From Micromonospora avicenniae (GTDB lineage: Bacteria; Actinomycetota; Actinomycetes; Mycobacteriales; Micromonosporaceae): a stretch of DNA of 64,000 nucleotides. The translations under genes and the position numbers were made by a program. Below the pieces are notes generated by a model that did not search any database, was not told where the DNA came from, and saw only the letters and a list, made by a program, of their open reading frames with translations. Where the stretch lies: positions 186,001-250,000 of the forward strand of contig NZ_FTNF01000007.1 of the NCBI RefSeq assembly GCF_900156065.1, in the 5' to 3' direction. Positions 51,691 to 60,177 of this stretch are shown here, piece after piece (positions within the stretch are counted from its first letter, which is position 1; the number at the start of each line of letters is the position of its first letter).

Positions 51691-52242
51691 TCAGCCGGCG
51701 GGGTTGGCGAAGCGTTCGACGATCTTGGCGCAGAACGCCGGCAGGTCGTCCGGTTTGCGGCTGCTGACCAGCCCACCGTCGGTGACGCACGGCTCGTCGA
51801 CCCAGGTCGCCCCGGCGTTCGTCAGGTCGGTACGCAGGCTCGGCCAGGAGGTGATCCGCCGTCCGCGCACCACGTCCGCCTCGATCAGCGTCCACGGCCC
51901 GTGGCAGATCACCCCGACCGGCTTGCCGGCGTCGAAGAACGCCCGCACGAACCGGACCGCGTCCGGATCCGTACGCAGGAAGTCCGGATTCGCCACCCCA
52001 CCCGGCAGCACGAGCGCGTCGTAGCCACCGGCGTCCGCGTCGGCCACCGTGACGTCCACGTCGTACGGCTTGGACTGGTCGAGGTGGTTGAACGACTGGA
52101 CCGAGCCGGCCTTGAGCGAGACCAGCTCGACGGTCGCGCCCGCCTTCTCCACCGCCTCGCGGGGCTGTACGTACTCGACCTCCTCCACCCCGTCGGCGGC
52201 CAGGAACGCGATCCGCTTGCCCTGAAGTGTCATCGCTGACAT
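51691..52242 (-). CDS. DJ-1/PfpI family protein
   Basis: The 183-residue protein has the PfpI pattern: RIAFLAADGVEEVEYVQPRE, YDALVLPGGVANPDFLR, and the nucleophile elbow KPVGVICHGPWTLIEADV (Cys about 114) with the following His. Such proteins include proteases and glyoxalase/deglycase-like enzymes. The ATG at 52242 has AAAGGAG upstream; a second ATG at 52233 is close behind. Confidence 0.87.
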   Translation of the reverse strand: MSAMTLQGKRIAFLAADGVEEVEYVQPREAVEKAGATVELVSLKAGSVQSFNHLDQSKPYDVDVTVADADAGGYDALVLPGGVANPDFLRTDPDAVRFVRAFFDAGKPVGVICHGPWTLIEADVVRGRRITSWPSLRTDLTNAGATWVDEPCVTDGGLVSSRKPDDLPAFCAKIVERFANPAG

Positions 52243-52372
52243 CTCGTTGCATCTCCTTTCCGAGGGGTACCTACGGATCGTTCCCGGGACACCAGGTGCG
52301 AAACCCCCGGCCTAGTGGGCGCTGCGCCGGAGACCTGGTTTGACCCCTCGGGCCGGGGGGATCCGGAACGAC

Positions 52373-54268
52373 ATGGCAGGAGCAGCAGCGGAACAGCGGC
52401 GGCTCGCCGGCGTTGTGGAAAGCTGGCAGGGACGCCCGGTCCTGGTGATCGGTGACGCCATGCTCGACGAGTGGCGGTTCGCGGAGTCCGACCGGCTCTG
52501 CCGGGAGGCGCCCGCACCGGTGCTCACCCTCCGCCGCCGGATCTCCGCGGCGGGCGGAGCGGCGAACACCGCGGTCAACGTCGCCGCGCTCGGCGGCCGC
52601 GCGGTACTGGTGGCCCCGGTCGGCGCCGACGTGGCCGGCGACGAACTGCACGACTGCCTCGACCGGGCGGGAGTCTGGGACCGTACGGTCAACCAGCCCG
52701 GCCGCCCGACACCCTTGAAGCGGAGGATGCTGGCCGGGAACCAGATCCTGCTCCGCGAGGACTCCGGCGAGCCGGACGACCCGCTGGACCCGGACGGGGT
52801 GCAGCGCCTGCTCACCGCCCTGGACTGCGCCACGGAGGAGCTGCGCGCCGTCGCCGGCGGGGAGCCTCCCACCCTGGTGGTCTGCGACTACGGACTCGGC
52901 GCACTACCCACGCCGGTACGCGCCTGGCTGGTCGCCAACCGGGAGCGGTTCGCCACCGTGGCGCTGGACGCGCACGACCTCGCTGATTGGCGCGGCCTCG
53001 CCCCGACCGTCGTGACCCCCAGCTTCGCCGAAGCGACCCGCCTGCTGGCCCGGGCGACCCGGCGCAGCGCCGGCCCCGAGCTGCACCTCGACCACCCGGA
53101 CGGCGATCCGGCCGACGGCCCGTCCGAGCTGACCGTCGGCGCCGCTCCGGGTGACCGTACGCCCAGGGCGGAGGAACCCCGGGGCGTCGGCGCGGCGGTC
53201 CGGACGAACTCCGGCCCGCCATCGCCCGACCCGGCCGGTCCCGACTCCTCGGCCGCGGATCTGGACGTGACGAGCCGTACGGCCCGGATCGACCGGACCG
53301 GCCCCACCGGGGAGCCGACACCGGGTGAGAGCCGCGTTGCGATGACCGGCGACGGGCTCAGCGTGACCGCCACCGGAGTGACGGTGAACGCGGCGGCCGG
53401 CGAGGGCGTCGATCGCGCGATGCTTGCCGAGTCACGCCTCGCCGAACTGCACGCGCACACCGGCGCGGACGTGGTGGCGGTGACCCTGGACACCGAGGGC
53501 GCGGTGGTCGGCACGGCCGACGGTGAGCGGCGGCGCAGCCACAGCACGCCGGTGCCGGCCAGCCACGCGGTCGGGGCCGGCGACGCGTACCTGGCGGCGA
53601 TGACGCTCGCTCTGGCCGCCGGTGCGCCGCTGTCGACCGCCGCCCAGCTCGCGCAGCTCACCGCCACCATCACCGTCTCCGACACCGGAACCTGCGTCTG
53701 CCGCCGCGACGATCTGCTCGCCGCGCTCGACCAGCCGGTGCAGGACCAGGGCCGTCCCGTGGTGATCGACGCGGACGAGCTGGCGGCCATCGTGGAGACC
53801 CAACGCGACAGCGGCCGATCGGTCGTCTTCACCAACGGCTGCTTCGACGTGTTGCACCGAGGCCACGTCCGCTACCTGGAACAGGCCCGCACCCTGGGTG
53901 ACCTCCTGATCGTGGCGGTGAACTCCGATGAGAGCGTGCGGCGCCTCAAGGGGGCGGACCGCCCGGTGAACCCGGTCGAGGACCGGGCCGCGCTGCTCGC
54001 CGCCCTCTCCTGCGTCGACCACGTGGTGGTCTTCGAGGAGGACTCACCGGCCTCGCTGATCAAGGTGGTCCGCCCCGACGTGTACGTCAAGGGCGGCGAC
54101 TACCCGCCGGAGATGGTGCCGGAGGCGCCACTGGTCCGCCGGCTGGGCGGGCAGGTCCGCACCCTCGGGTACGTGCCGGACCGGTCCACGTCGCAGATCA
54201 TCGAGCGGATCCGTACGCACAGCCAGGAGCGGGAGACCGACCCGTCACTGTCCAGCAAGCCGTCGTGA
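52373..54268 (+). CDS. hldE: HldE-like heptose-phosphate kinase/adenylyltransferase with a disordered insert
   Basis: The 631-residue protein has a PfkB-type kinase domain (GDAMLDEWRFAESDRLCREA, and AVGAGDAYLAAM with the catalytic Asp) and a C-terminal nucleotidyltransferase domain (FTNGCFDVLHRGHVRYLEQA). Together they match HldE, which phosphorylates heptose-7-phosphate and then adds AMP. Residues about 226-345 are an insert rich in Pro, Gly, Thr and Ala, absent from standard HldE. Downstream glycosyltransferases suggest that the product is used for a heptose glycan. The symbol is assigned by similarity. Confidence 0.8.
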   Translation: MAGAAAEQRRLAGVVESWQGRPVLVIGDAMLDEWRFAESDRLCREAPAPVLTLRRRISAAGGAANTAVNVAALGGRAVLVAPVGADVAGDELHDCLDRAGVWDRTVNQPGRPTPLKRRMLAGNQILLREDSGEPDDPLDPDGVQRLLTALDCATEELRAVAGGEPPTLVVCDYGLGALPTPVRAWLVANRERFATVALDAHDLADWRGLAPTVVTPSFAEATRLLARATRRSAGPELHLDHPDGDPADGPSELTVGAAPGDRTPRAEEPRGVGAAVRTNSGPPSPDPAGPDSSAADLDVTSRTARIDRTGPTGEPTPGESRVAMTGDGLSVTATGVTVNAAAGEGVDRAMLAESRLAELHAHTGADVVAVTLDTEGAVVGTADGERRRSHSTPVPASHAVGAGDAYLAAMTLALAAGAPLSTAAQLAQLTATITVSDTGTCVCRRDDLLAALDQPVQDQGRPVVIDADELAAIVETQRDSGRSVVFTNGCFDVLHRGHVRYLEQARTLGDLLIVAVNSDESVRRLKGADRPVNPVEDRAALLAALSCVDHVVVFEEDSPASLIKVVRPDVYVKGGDYPPEMVPEAPLVRRLGGQVRTLGYVPDRSTSQIIERIRTHSQERETDPSLSSKPS

Positions 54269-55143
54269 ACCGGCCACTCGATCCGGGCGCCCCGGAGCGG
54301 TTCCGCGCCGACCGGATGGTCGACGTGCTGATCCCGACCCGTAACCGCCCCGCCGAGCTGGCGGTCACCCTCTCCGGGCTGGCGGCCCAGGACGGGGTGC
54401 CCGGGTTCGGGGTGGTGGTGAGCGACCAGTCCGACGGGGAACCGGCGTACGCCCACCCGGCGGCCGCCACCATGGTGCGGGCGCTGCGGCACCGGGGTCA
54501 CCCGGTACTGCTCACCCGCCGGCTGCCCCGCCGCGGGCTGGCCGAGCACCGGGCCTACCTGCTGGCCGCCTCGGCCGCCCGGTACGTGCTATGCCTGGAC
54601 GACGACGTCTGGTTGGAACCGGGGACGCTGCACCGGCTGGTGACCGCGCTGGCCGATCTGGGCTGCGGGTTCGTGGGCAACGCCGTGCACGGCCTGTCCT
54701 ACGTCGACGACGTACGGCCGGAGACCCACGGGCACTACGAGGAGTGGGAGGCCACCCCGGTGCCCGAGCGGATCCGCCCGGGCACGCCCGAGTGGGACCG
54801 GGCGCGGATCCACTCGGCGGCGAACCTGCTGCACGTCACGGAGAAGCTGGAGCTGCCGCCCGATGCCTGGCGCGCGTACAAGGTCTCCTGGATCGGCGGA
54901 TGCGTCCTGTACGACCGGGCGAAGCTGGTCGACTCGGGCGGCTTCGACTTCTGGCGCAGGGTGCAGGAGAAACACCAGGGCGAGGACGTCGCCGCCCAGC
55001 TCGCCGTCCTCGCCCGCCACGGCGGCGCGGGGGTGCTGCCCAGCGGGGCGTACCACCTGGAGTCGCCGACCACCGTCACGGAGCGGGACGTCGAGGCGTG
55101 GGAGGTCGTCCTCGCCGACGAGGACGCCGCGCAGCCGGCCTGA
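54265..55143 (+). CDS. Family 2 glycosyltransferase
   Basis: The 292-residue protein has VDVLIPTRNRPAELAVTLSG, the donor-binding DDD-type motif YVLCLDDDVWLEPGTL, and a later YKVSWIGGCVLYDRAKLVDS with acidic residues near KHQGEDVAAQL. It should transfer a sugar, probably to a glycan acceptor at the cytosolic face. GTG at 54265 overlaps the hldE-like stop (GTGA), so the two are coupled. Confidence 0.82.
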   Translation: MNRPLDPGAPERFRADRMVDVLIPTRNRPAELAVTLSGLAAQDGVPGFGVVVSDQSDGEPAYAHPAAATMVRALRHRGHPVLLTRRLPRRGLAEHRAYLLAASAARYVLCLDDDVWLEPGTLHRLVTALADLGCGFVGNAVHGLSYVDDVRPETHGHYEEWEATPVPERIRPGTPEWDRARIHSAANLLHVTEKLELPPDAWRAYKVSWIGGCVLYDRAKLVDSGGFDFWRRVQEKHQGEDVAAQLAVLARHGGAGVLPSGAYHLESPTTVTERDVEAWEVVLADEDAAQPA

Positions 55144-55157
55144 GCGACCGCCAGTGC

Positions 55158-56261
55158 CTACCGGAGCAGCTCGTGGGCGGCCTCGAGCACCTCGGCCACC
55201 GGCACATCGGTCACGAACGAGTCCCGGTGCGGACACCCGTCTACGCCGGGGCGGTGCGGGTAGATGTCGGTCGTGCAGTCCACGCCGCAGACCGGGCAGC
55301 GCACCGTCCACGAGATGATCGGCCGGTGCCGGCCGCGCAGCGGCGTCGCGGTGTTGATGAGGTTGCCGACCCAGAAGATGCCGACCGTCGGGGTGCCGAC
55401 CGCCGCGGCCAGGTGCAGTGGCCCGGTGTCGTTGGAGATCACCAGCGCGCAGTCCGCGTAGCAGCCGGCCAGGCCGCCGAGGCTGAGCGTGCCGACCTGC
55501 GGCCGGACCGGCGCCTCGGCCGCCGCGACCACCCCGTCCACCACCTCCCGCTCCGCCGGTGTGCCGGTGACCAGCACCTCGTACCCCGCGCCGACCAGGT
55601 CACGAGCCACCTCGGCGAAACGTTCGGCGGGCCAGCGCCGTCGGGTGTCGGTGGCGCCCGGATGCAGCGCCACCCGGGGCTGCCGGGCCGGGCCGAGCAC
55701 CCCGGCCGCCTCGTTCCGGTCCGCCTCGGTGACCGCCAGCGTGGGCACGATCGTCGTGGCCGGTGCGCCGACGAGCGCCGCCACCTCCAGGTAGCGGATC
55801 ACCTCGTGCTGGTAGTAGACGTACCGGATCCAGCGGTCCAGCGGCGGCGCGTTCTCGGTGCGCAGCCCGGCCGTGACCCGGGCGTCGAACGCCGTGATCA
55901 GCGGGTTGGAGTTGGCGCCGCCGCCGTGCATCTGCAACGCCAGGTCGAAGCGTTCCGCCCGCGCCGCGGCCAGGAATTCGTCAGTCGCCGCCGGCTGTTC
56001 GTCCGGCTCCGGCTCACGGATCCCGTTCGCGGGCGGCACCACCAGCACCCGGTCCACCGGGCCGGGCCGGTCGCGCCAGAGTTTCGCGTGCCAGGGCGCG
56101 CCGAGCAGCACGATCTCCGCTGCGGGGTACGCGGCCCGCAACGCCTCCAACGCCGGCAGTACGAAGATGAAGTCGCCGAGCGCGTTGGCTCGCAGCACGG
56201 CGATCCGTTCGACCTCGGCTACGCGCTCGGCCACCGGGCCGAGCAGGGACGGGGCGACCAC
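55158..56261 (-). CDS. Family 9 (heptosyltransferase-like) glycosyltransferase
   Basis: The 367-residue protein has the GT9 pattern: IAVLRANALGDFIFVLPALE at the start, VALHPGATDTRRRWPAERFA, and VISNDTGPLHLAAAVGTPTV with the conserved Asp/Gly/His. A cysteine-rich stretch (RCPVCGVDCTTDIYPHRPG, VDGCPHRDS) follows, which may bind metal. GT9 enzymes move heptose from ADP-heptose. It converges on the GT2 gene, 14 bp away, and lies 10 bp downstream of hsp20. Confidence 0.83.
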   Translation of the reverse strand: MVAPSLLGPVAERVAEVERIAVLRANALGDFIFVLPALEALRAAYPAAEIVLLGAPWHAKLWRDRPGPVDRVLVVPPANGIREPEPDEQPAATDEFLAAARAERFDLALQMHGGGANSNPLITAFDARVTAGLRTENAPPLDRWIRYVYYQHEVIRYLEVAALVGAPATTIVPTLAVTEADRNEAAGVLGPARQPRVALHPGATDTRRRWPAERFAEVARDLVGAGYEVLVTGTPAEREVVDGVVAAAEAPVRPQVGTLSLGGLAGCYADCALVISNDTGPLHLAAAVGTPTVGIFWVGNLINTATPLRGRHRPIISWTVRCPVCGVDCTTDIYPHRPGVDGCPHRDSFVTDVPVAEVLEAAHELLR

Positions 56262-56270
56262 CCGGGCCCG

Positions 56271-56816
56271 CTACGGCTGGTCGAGCTCGCCGACAGCGGT
56301 GTCCGGGCGGTGCAGCTCCCGGTCCGCGGCCGGATCACCCGGTGCCGGCGTACGGCTGCCGAGCGAGCCGGTACGCGGCCCGGCGCGGCCGACGGTGATG
56401 GTGCGCGGGGCGGGCCGGGCCGCACGTGGCAGGTGGACCCGGAGCAGTCCGTGGTCCATCACCGCGTCGATGGCGTCCGGGTCGACGCGGATCGGCAGCT
56501 CGACGCGGTACTCGAAGCCGCGGGTCTCGAAGCCGCCGGGTATGCCCTGGTCGGCGTTGACCTCGGCCTCGGAGCGCGCCCGTACGCACAGCTCACGGTC
56601 GTCCAGCTCGACAGCCACCTCCTCCGGCGCCACCCCGGGCAGCCGGACGATGACCTCCCAGCCGTCGGGCACCTCCGTCAGCTCCACCTCCGGCGGACCG
56701 GACCGGCCGCCGACCAGCCGGCGCAGCTCGGAGCGGAGCGACTGGAGTTCACCCATCGGGTCCCAGCCCTGCTGCCGGCCACGCCAGCGGCCGAACCCGC
56801 CACCCTGCTCGCTCAT
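56271..56816 (-). CDS. Hsp20/alpha-crystallin family small heat-shock protein
   Basis: The 181-residue protein has a short N-terminus (WDPMGELQSLRSELRRLVGG) and the alpha-crystallin domain (VPDGWEVIVRLPGVAPEEVA, and FEYRVELPIRVDPDAIDAVM). The usual IxI tail is replaced by a Pro/Arg-rich extension. It is an ATP-independent chaperone. ATG at 56816 has GGAGGGAGG upstream, and the segment carrying both is duplicated 80 bp upstream, where it starts a 27-codon ORF that ends on this ATG. Confidence 0.85.
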   Translation of the reverse strand: MSEQGGGFGRWRGRQQGWDPMGELQSLRSELRRLVGGRSGPPEVELTEVPDGWEVIVRLPGVAPEEVAVELDDRELCVRARSEAEVNADQGIPGGFETRGFEYRVELPIRVDPDAIDAVMDHGLLRVHLPRAARPAPRTITVGRAGPRTGSLGSRTPAPGDPAADRELHRPDTAVGELDQP

Positions 56817-56896
56817 GCCGTCGCCTCCCTCCGGTCGGCCACGGCCTGAGGCTCAACCACGCTGCGCCCGATGATTCGCTCGCTCCGCTCGCGCAT
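56813..56896 (-). CDS. 27-codon ORF coupled to hsp20
   Basis: ATG at 56894-56896, preceded by GGAGGGAGG, opens a frame that starts MRERSERIIGRSVVEPQAVA and ends in a TGA sharing bases with the hsp20 ATG (ATGA). Its ribosome-binding site and start are an exact 25-bp copy of those of hsp20. It might be a regulatory leader peptide or a by-product of the duplication. No function is assigned. Confidence 0.45.
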   Translation of the reverse strand: MRERSERIIGRSVVEPQAVADRREATA

Positions 56897-56918
56897 GCCG
56901 TCGCCTCCCTCCGGTCGG
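56814..56918. repeat. 25-bp direct repeat carrying ribosome-binding site and start codon
   Basis: catgccgtcgcctccctccg plus gtcgg occurs at 56814-56838 and 56894-56918 (80 bp apart). On the minus strand each copy contains GGAGGGAGG and an ATG. Confidence 0.9.
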
Positions 56919-57045
56919 TCCGCACGTTGCGTGAGGCGGTACCCCCGGGCAGTGTCGGCAAACCTCCGGACGACCGGTCGTACGCTGTCCGACACGAGCC
57001 GCAGCGCGGCGGCTCCGCCTACACGTTCGGCCCGGGGAGGAACAC

Positions 57046-57663
57046 GTGACGGTGGAGATCACTTCGGCGGAGGAGCTGCGCGAGCTGCTGGGCACGCCGA
57101 CGGAACAGGCCGCCGACAAGGAACGCACCCGGCTGCACGAGCTGGATCGACAGTGGCTGGCGGCGTCGCCGTTCTGCCTGGTGGCGACCGCTGGAGCGGA
57201 CGGCAGCTGCGACGTCTCGCCGAAGGGCGACCCACCGGGCTTCGCGCTGGTGCTCGACGACACGACCATCGCGCTGCCGGAGCGGCCGGGCAACCGGCGG
57301 GCGGACGGCTATCGCAACATCCTGGAGAACCCGCACGTCGGGCTGCTCTTCATGATCCCCGGGCGCGCTGACACACTGCGGATCAACGGACGCGCCCGGC
57401 TGGTCCGCGACGCGCCCTGGTTCGCGGAGATGACCGTCAAGGGCCACCGTCCCGTCCTCGCCGTGCTGGTCGAGGTCGAGCAGATCTTCTACCACTGCCC
57501 GAAGTCCTTCCTCCGCTCGGCGTTGTGGAAGCCGGAGACCTGGCGGCCGGACGTACTGCCTTCCCGAGCCCACCTGGTCAAGGAGCTGGAGGCTCCGGAG
57601 AAGGACATGGCGGAGCTGGAGCGCCACTACGGTCCGGACTACCTGAAGAAGCTCTACGCCTGA
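57046..57663 (+). CDS. Pyridoxamine-phosphate-oxidase-fold FMN/F420-type protein
   Basis: The 205-residue protein starts VEITSAEELRELLGTPTEQA and has the split-barrel core (SPFCLVATAGADGSCDVSPK, then GDPPGFALVLDDTTIALPER). YRNILENPHVGLLFMIPGRA follows, the pattern of the MSMEG_1061-type FMN-dependent group. It is distinct from pdxH. GTG at 57046 has GGGGAGGA upstream. The reaction is unknown. Confidence 0.82.
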   Translation: MTVEITSAEELRELLGTPTEQAADKERTRLHELDRQWLAASPFCLVATAGADGSCDVSPKGDPPGFALVLDDTTIALPERPGNRRADGYRNILENPHVGLLFMIPGRADTLRINGRARLVRDAPWFAEMTVKGHRPVLAVLVEVEQIFYHCPKSFLRSALWKPETWRPDVLPSRAHLVKELEAPEKDMAELERHYGPDYLKKLYA

Positions 57664-57683
57664 GGCCCGGCGGCGGCCGGGCC
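57664..57683 (+). terminator. Short terminator hairpin
   Basis: ggcccggc (57664-57671) and gccgggcc (57676-57683) form an 8-bp stem with a GGCG loop directly after the stop codon at 57663. Confidence 0.6.
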
Positions 57684-57740
57684 CCTTGAGAAATAGACGA
57701 TGCTGAACCCCTTCCGGCCGGAAAATGGCGGCGGCCACGG

Positions 57741-57747
57741 TTAGGGT
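57741..57747 (+). promoter_or_regulatory. TTAGGGT -10 box of a leaderless promoter
   Basis: CGGTTAGGGT is followed by seven bases and then the ATG at 57755. It is the third copy of the layout seen at 3631 and 5716. Confidence 0.55.
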
Positions 57748-57754
57748 CAGGCCC

Positions 57755-58510
57755 ATGCGTCGAATGATCCCTGTCGTTTCGATCGCCCTCGCCGTGCTCG
57801 TAGCCGGCTGTGGCACCGACTCCGACAGCCCCACCGACTCGCCCGCGCGCGCCACGTCCGCGGCCGACCCGGTCACCACCATCAAGGAGGGCATGGGTCG
57901 TGGCCTCTCCGGCACGGTCACCATGGACGCCTCGGTGAAGATCGGCCAGGCGGCGATGGAGCTCACCGGCAAGATGGACCCGGCAGCCAAGGTGCTCACG
58001 GTCGTCACCACGGCACCCGAGCAGATGGAGGCCCGGCTGATCGGTGACGCCGCCTACATCAAGGCGGAATCACTCGGCGGCGACAAGCCCTGGATGAAGA
58101 TCGACCTCACGAAGCTCAGGCCGGAGAGCCCGCTGCGCCAGTCCTTCGACCTGCAGTCGCAGACCGGTCTGGTCGGCGGCATCGTGACCGCCGAGAAGGT
58201 GGGCGAGGGCAGCTACCAGGGCACGGCCGACCTGGAGAAGGCCGTGCAGGCCGCGAGCGACGACGGCGGGATGCGCGAGGGCCTCGAGTCGACCGCCAAG
58301 CTGGCGAAGGACCCGAAGGCGATCCCGTTCGAGGCGACGGTCGACACCGAGGGCCGGGTCACCTCCCTGTCCTACACGATCGCCACGAAGAGCCTCGGAG
58401 ATCTCGTCACCGAGCTGCGGATGAGCGGCTTCGGCGAGAAGGTGACGGCGACCGCGCCACCCGCCGGCGAGACCGAAGACGCCTCCGCAGACATGTACAA
58501 GTTCCTCTGA
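57755..58510 (+). CDS. LprG/LppX-like lipoprotein
   Basis: The 251-residue protein has a lipoprotein signal peptide with the lipobox LVAGC (Cys about 19) and a Ser/Thr/Asp-rich linker. A beta-rich domain follows (LSGTVTMDASVKIGQAAMEL, and ARLIGDAAYIKAESLGGDKP), like the LppX_LprAFG family. Those proteins bind lipids or carry them to the cell surface in mycobacteria. The ATG at 57755 is leaderless-type; the ORF start at 57725 is not used. Confidence 0.85.
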   Translation: MRRMIPVVSIALAVLVAGCGTDSDSPTDSPARATSAADPVTTIKEGMGRGLSGTVTMDASVKIGQAAMELTGKMDPAAKVLTVVTTAPEQMEARLIGDAAYIKAESLGGDKPWMKIDLTKLRPESPLRQSFDLQSQTGLVGGIVTAEKVGEGSYQGTADLEKAVQAASDDGGMREGLESTAKLAKDPKAIPFEATVDTEGRVTSLSYTIATKSLGDLVTELRMSGFGEKVTATAPPAGETEDASADMYKFL

Positions 58511-58564
58511 CGTACCCGCACGTTGGCGCTCACCGGCGGCGGGATGTGCACTTCGCGCGGAAGA

Positions 58565-58602
58565 CCCAGGCCGGCCGGCTCGATCGCCGTTGCCGGCCTG
58601 GG
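58565..58602 (+). terminator. Terminator hairpin after the lipoprotein gene
   Basis: cccaggccggc (58565-58575) pairs with gccggcctggg (58592-58602) over 11 bp around 16 nt. Confidence 0.7.
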
Positions 58603-58741
58603 CCGCTGGCTGTCGACAGCGTCCGATCGGTAGCCGCCCGGCGGGTCCCGGCCACGCGTCCGAGGCCCGTACCCGATCGGCTTCGGTCGGTGTCCGGACC
58701 CGGGTCTTGCCCAACCGGGCGTTGGCAGGGAGATTCGATCC

Positions 58742-60112
58742 ATGGACGCGGATGTGGTGATCGCCGGATGCGGACCGGTCGGAGCAGTACTCGCCGCGCT
58801 GCTCGGTGAGCGTGGCATCCGGGTCGTCGTCGTGGACCCGGCGTCCGACTCCAGGGCCGGGCCGCACGCCCACCCGCGAGCGGCGGTCCTCGATTCGCAC
58901 GTGCAGCGGATCCTCCGCCGCATCGAAGGCTTGGCCGGCTGGGACGAATGGGCGACCCCGTTGCGCCGCTCGCGACTGCTCGACAAGGACCGCCGCCCGT
59001 TGCTGACGCTCCGACTGCCGGACGATGTGCCGGCCGGCGTCATGCTCGACCAGCCGCGCCTTGAGCAGGCGTTACGCGACCGGCTGGCGCGGATGCCCAC
59101 GGTGCACCTGCACGCCGGCCGGTCGGTGACCGCGCTGGAACAGTCGGACGACGTCGTCACCGTCACGCTCGACGACGGCTCGACGTCGACCGCCTCCTGG
59201 CTGGTCGGCTGTGACGGTGCGTCGAGCACCGTACGGGGCTTGATCGGAGCTTCCTACGACGGCGTCAGTTACCCGGAGCCGTGGCTGGTCGTCGACGCCC
59301 GCACCGACGAGCCCGGCACCGGCGAGCCGACGTTCTCCTACGTGCTCGACCCGGCCCGGCCGATGGTGGCGTTCGAGCGGCCCGGCGCACGGAGGTGGGA
59401 GTGGAGGCTGCTGCCCGGCGAGGATCCGGCCGGCATGGTGATGCGGGCCGAGGAACTGATCCGCCCGTGGGTCGATCCTGCGGCGCTGCGGGTCGAGCGG
59501 GCCGCGGTGTTCACGTTCCACGCTCGGACGGCCTCGACGTGGCGGCGCGGACGGGTGCTCCTCGCCGGCGACGCCGCGCACTCGATGCCGCCGTTCACCG
59601 GTCAGGGCCTCGGCGCCGGCCTGCGCGACGTCGCGACCCTGTCCTGGCTGCTGGGTGACGCGCCCGGCGACCTCGACCGCTACGAGCGCGAGCGGCGTCC
59701 GGCCGTGGCGCGGATGACCCGCAGTGCACTGCTCACCGGCCGGGTCGTGCTCGGCCGCAACCGTCTCGCGGCAGCCGCGCTGCGCCGGTTCGTCCGGACC
59801 GTCGGGCTGCTCCCCGGGCTCGACGCGCGCGTCGCCAAGGCCGCCGCCGCGGCACCGGAGCGCCTCCCCGACGGCACCCGGCAACTGCCTGACACCCCGC
59901 TCGTCGTCGACGGCCGGCGGACCACCCTCGACGAGTTGCTGGGCAACCGGTGGGGCGTGATCCGCGGCGAGGCCGGCACGCTCGACCCCGAAACCCAGGC
60001 GTGGCTCACCGCGCACGACGCCGTCTTCGCCGACGTGGAAGGGTTCGGCAAGGGGCAGCTGACGATCGTGCGTCCCGACCGCTTCCCGACGACCACCGTC
60101 CCGCTCACCTGA
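58742..60112 (+). CDS. FAD-dependent aromatic monooxygenase (UbiH/MhpA-like)
   Basis: The 456-residue protein has the FAD motifs: VVIAGCGPVGAVLAALLGER (GxGxxG), SWLVGCDGASSTVRGLIG (DG), and LLAGDAAHSMPPFTGQGLGA (GD). A C-terminal thioredoxin-like part of about 80 residues follows. The plan fits hydroxylases of aromatic rings that use NAD(P)H and oxygen. The substrate is unknown. ATG at 58742 has GGGAG upstream. Confidence 0.86.
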   Translation: MDADVVIAGCGPVGAVLAALLGERGIRVVVVDPASDSRAGPHAHPRAAVLDSHVQRILRRIEGLAGWDEWATPLRRSRLLDKDRRPLLTLRLPDDVPAGVMLDQPRLEQALRDRLARMPTVHLHAGRSVTALEQSDDVVTVTLDDGSTSTASWLVGCDGASSTVRGLIGASYDGVSYPEPWLVVDARTDEPGTGEPTFSYVLDPARPMVAFERPGARRWEWRLLPGEDPAGMVMRAEELIRPWVDPAALRVERAAVFTFHARTASTWRRGRVLLAGDAAHSMPPFTGQGLGAGLRDVATLSWLLGDAPGDLDRYERERRPAVARMTRSALLTGRVVLGRNRLAAAALRRFVRTVGLLPGLDARVAKAAAAAPERLPDGTRQLPDTPLVVDGRRTTLDELLGNRWGVIRGEAGTLDPETQAWLTAHDAVFADVEGFGKGQLTIVRPDRFPTTTVPLT

Positions 60113-60177
60113 GCACCTTCGGGCCCGGCGGCTGACCGTCGCCCGCCGCAGCCCTCGCGTCGGCGCCCCGCGGCTGC

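Noticed and set aside
58545..58560. Third copy of the inverted-repeat element (tgcacttcgcgcgg)
   Set aside because: Only the short flanking motif is shared; the CTTTGCTCTGCACCC arms are missing.
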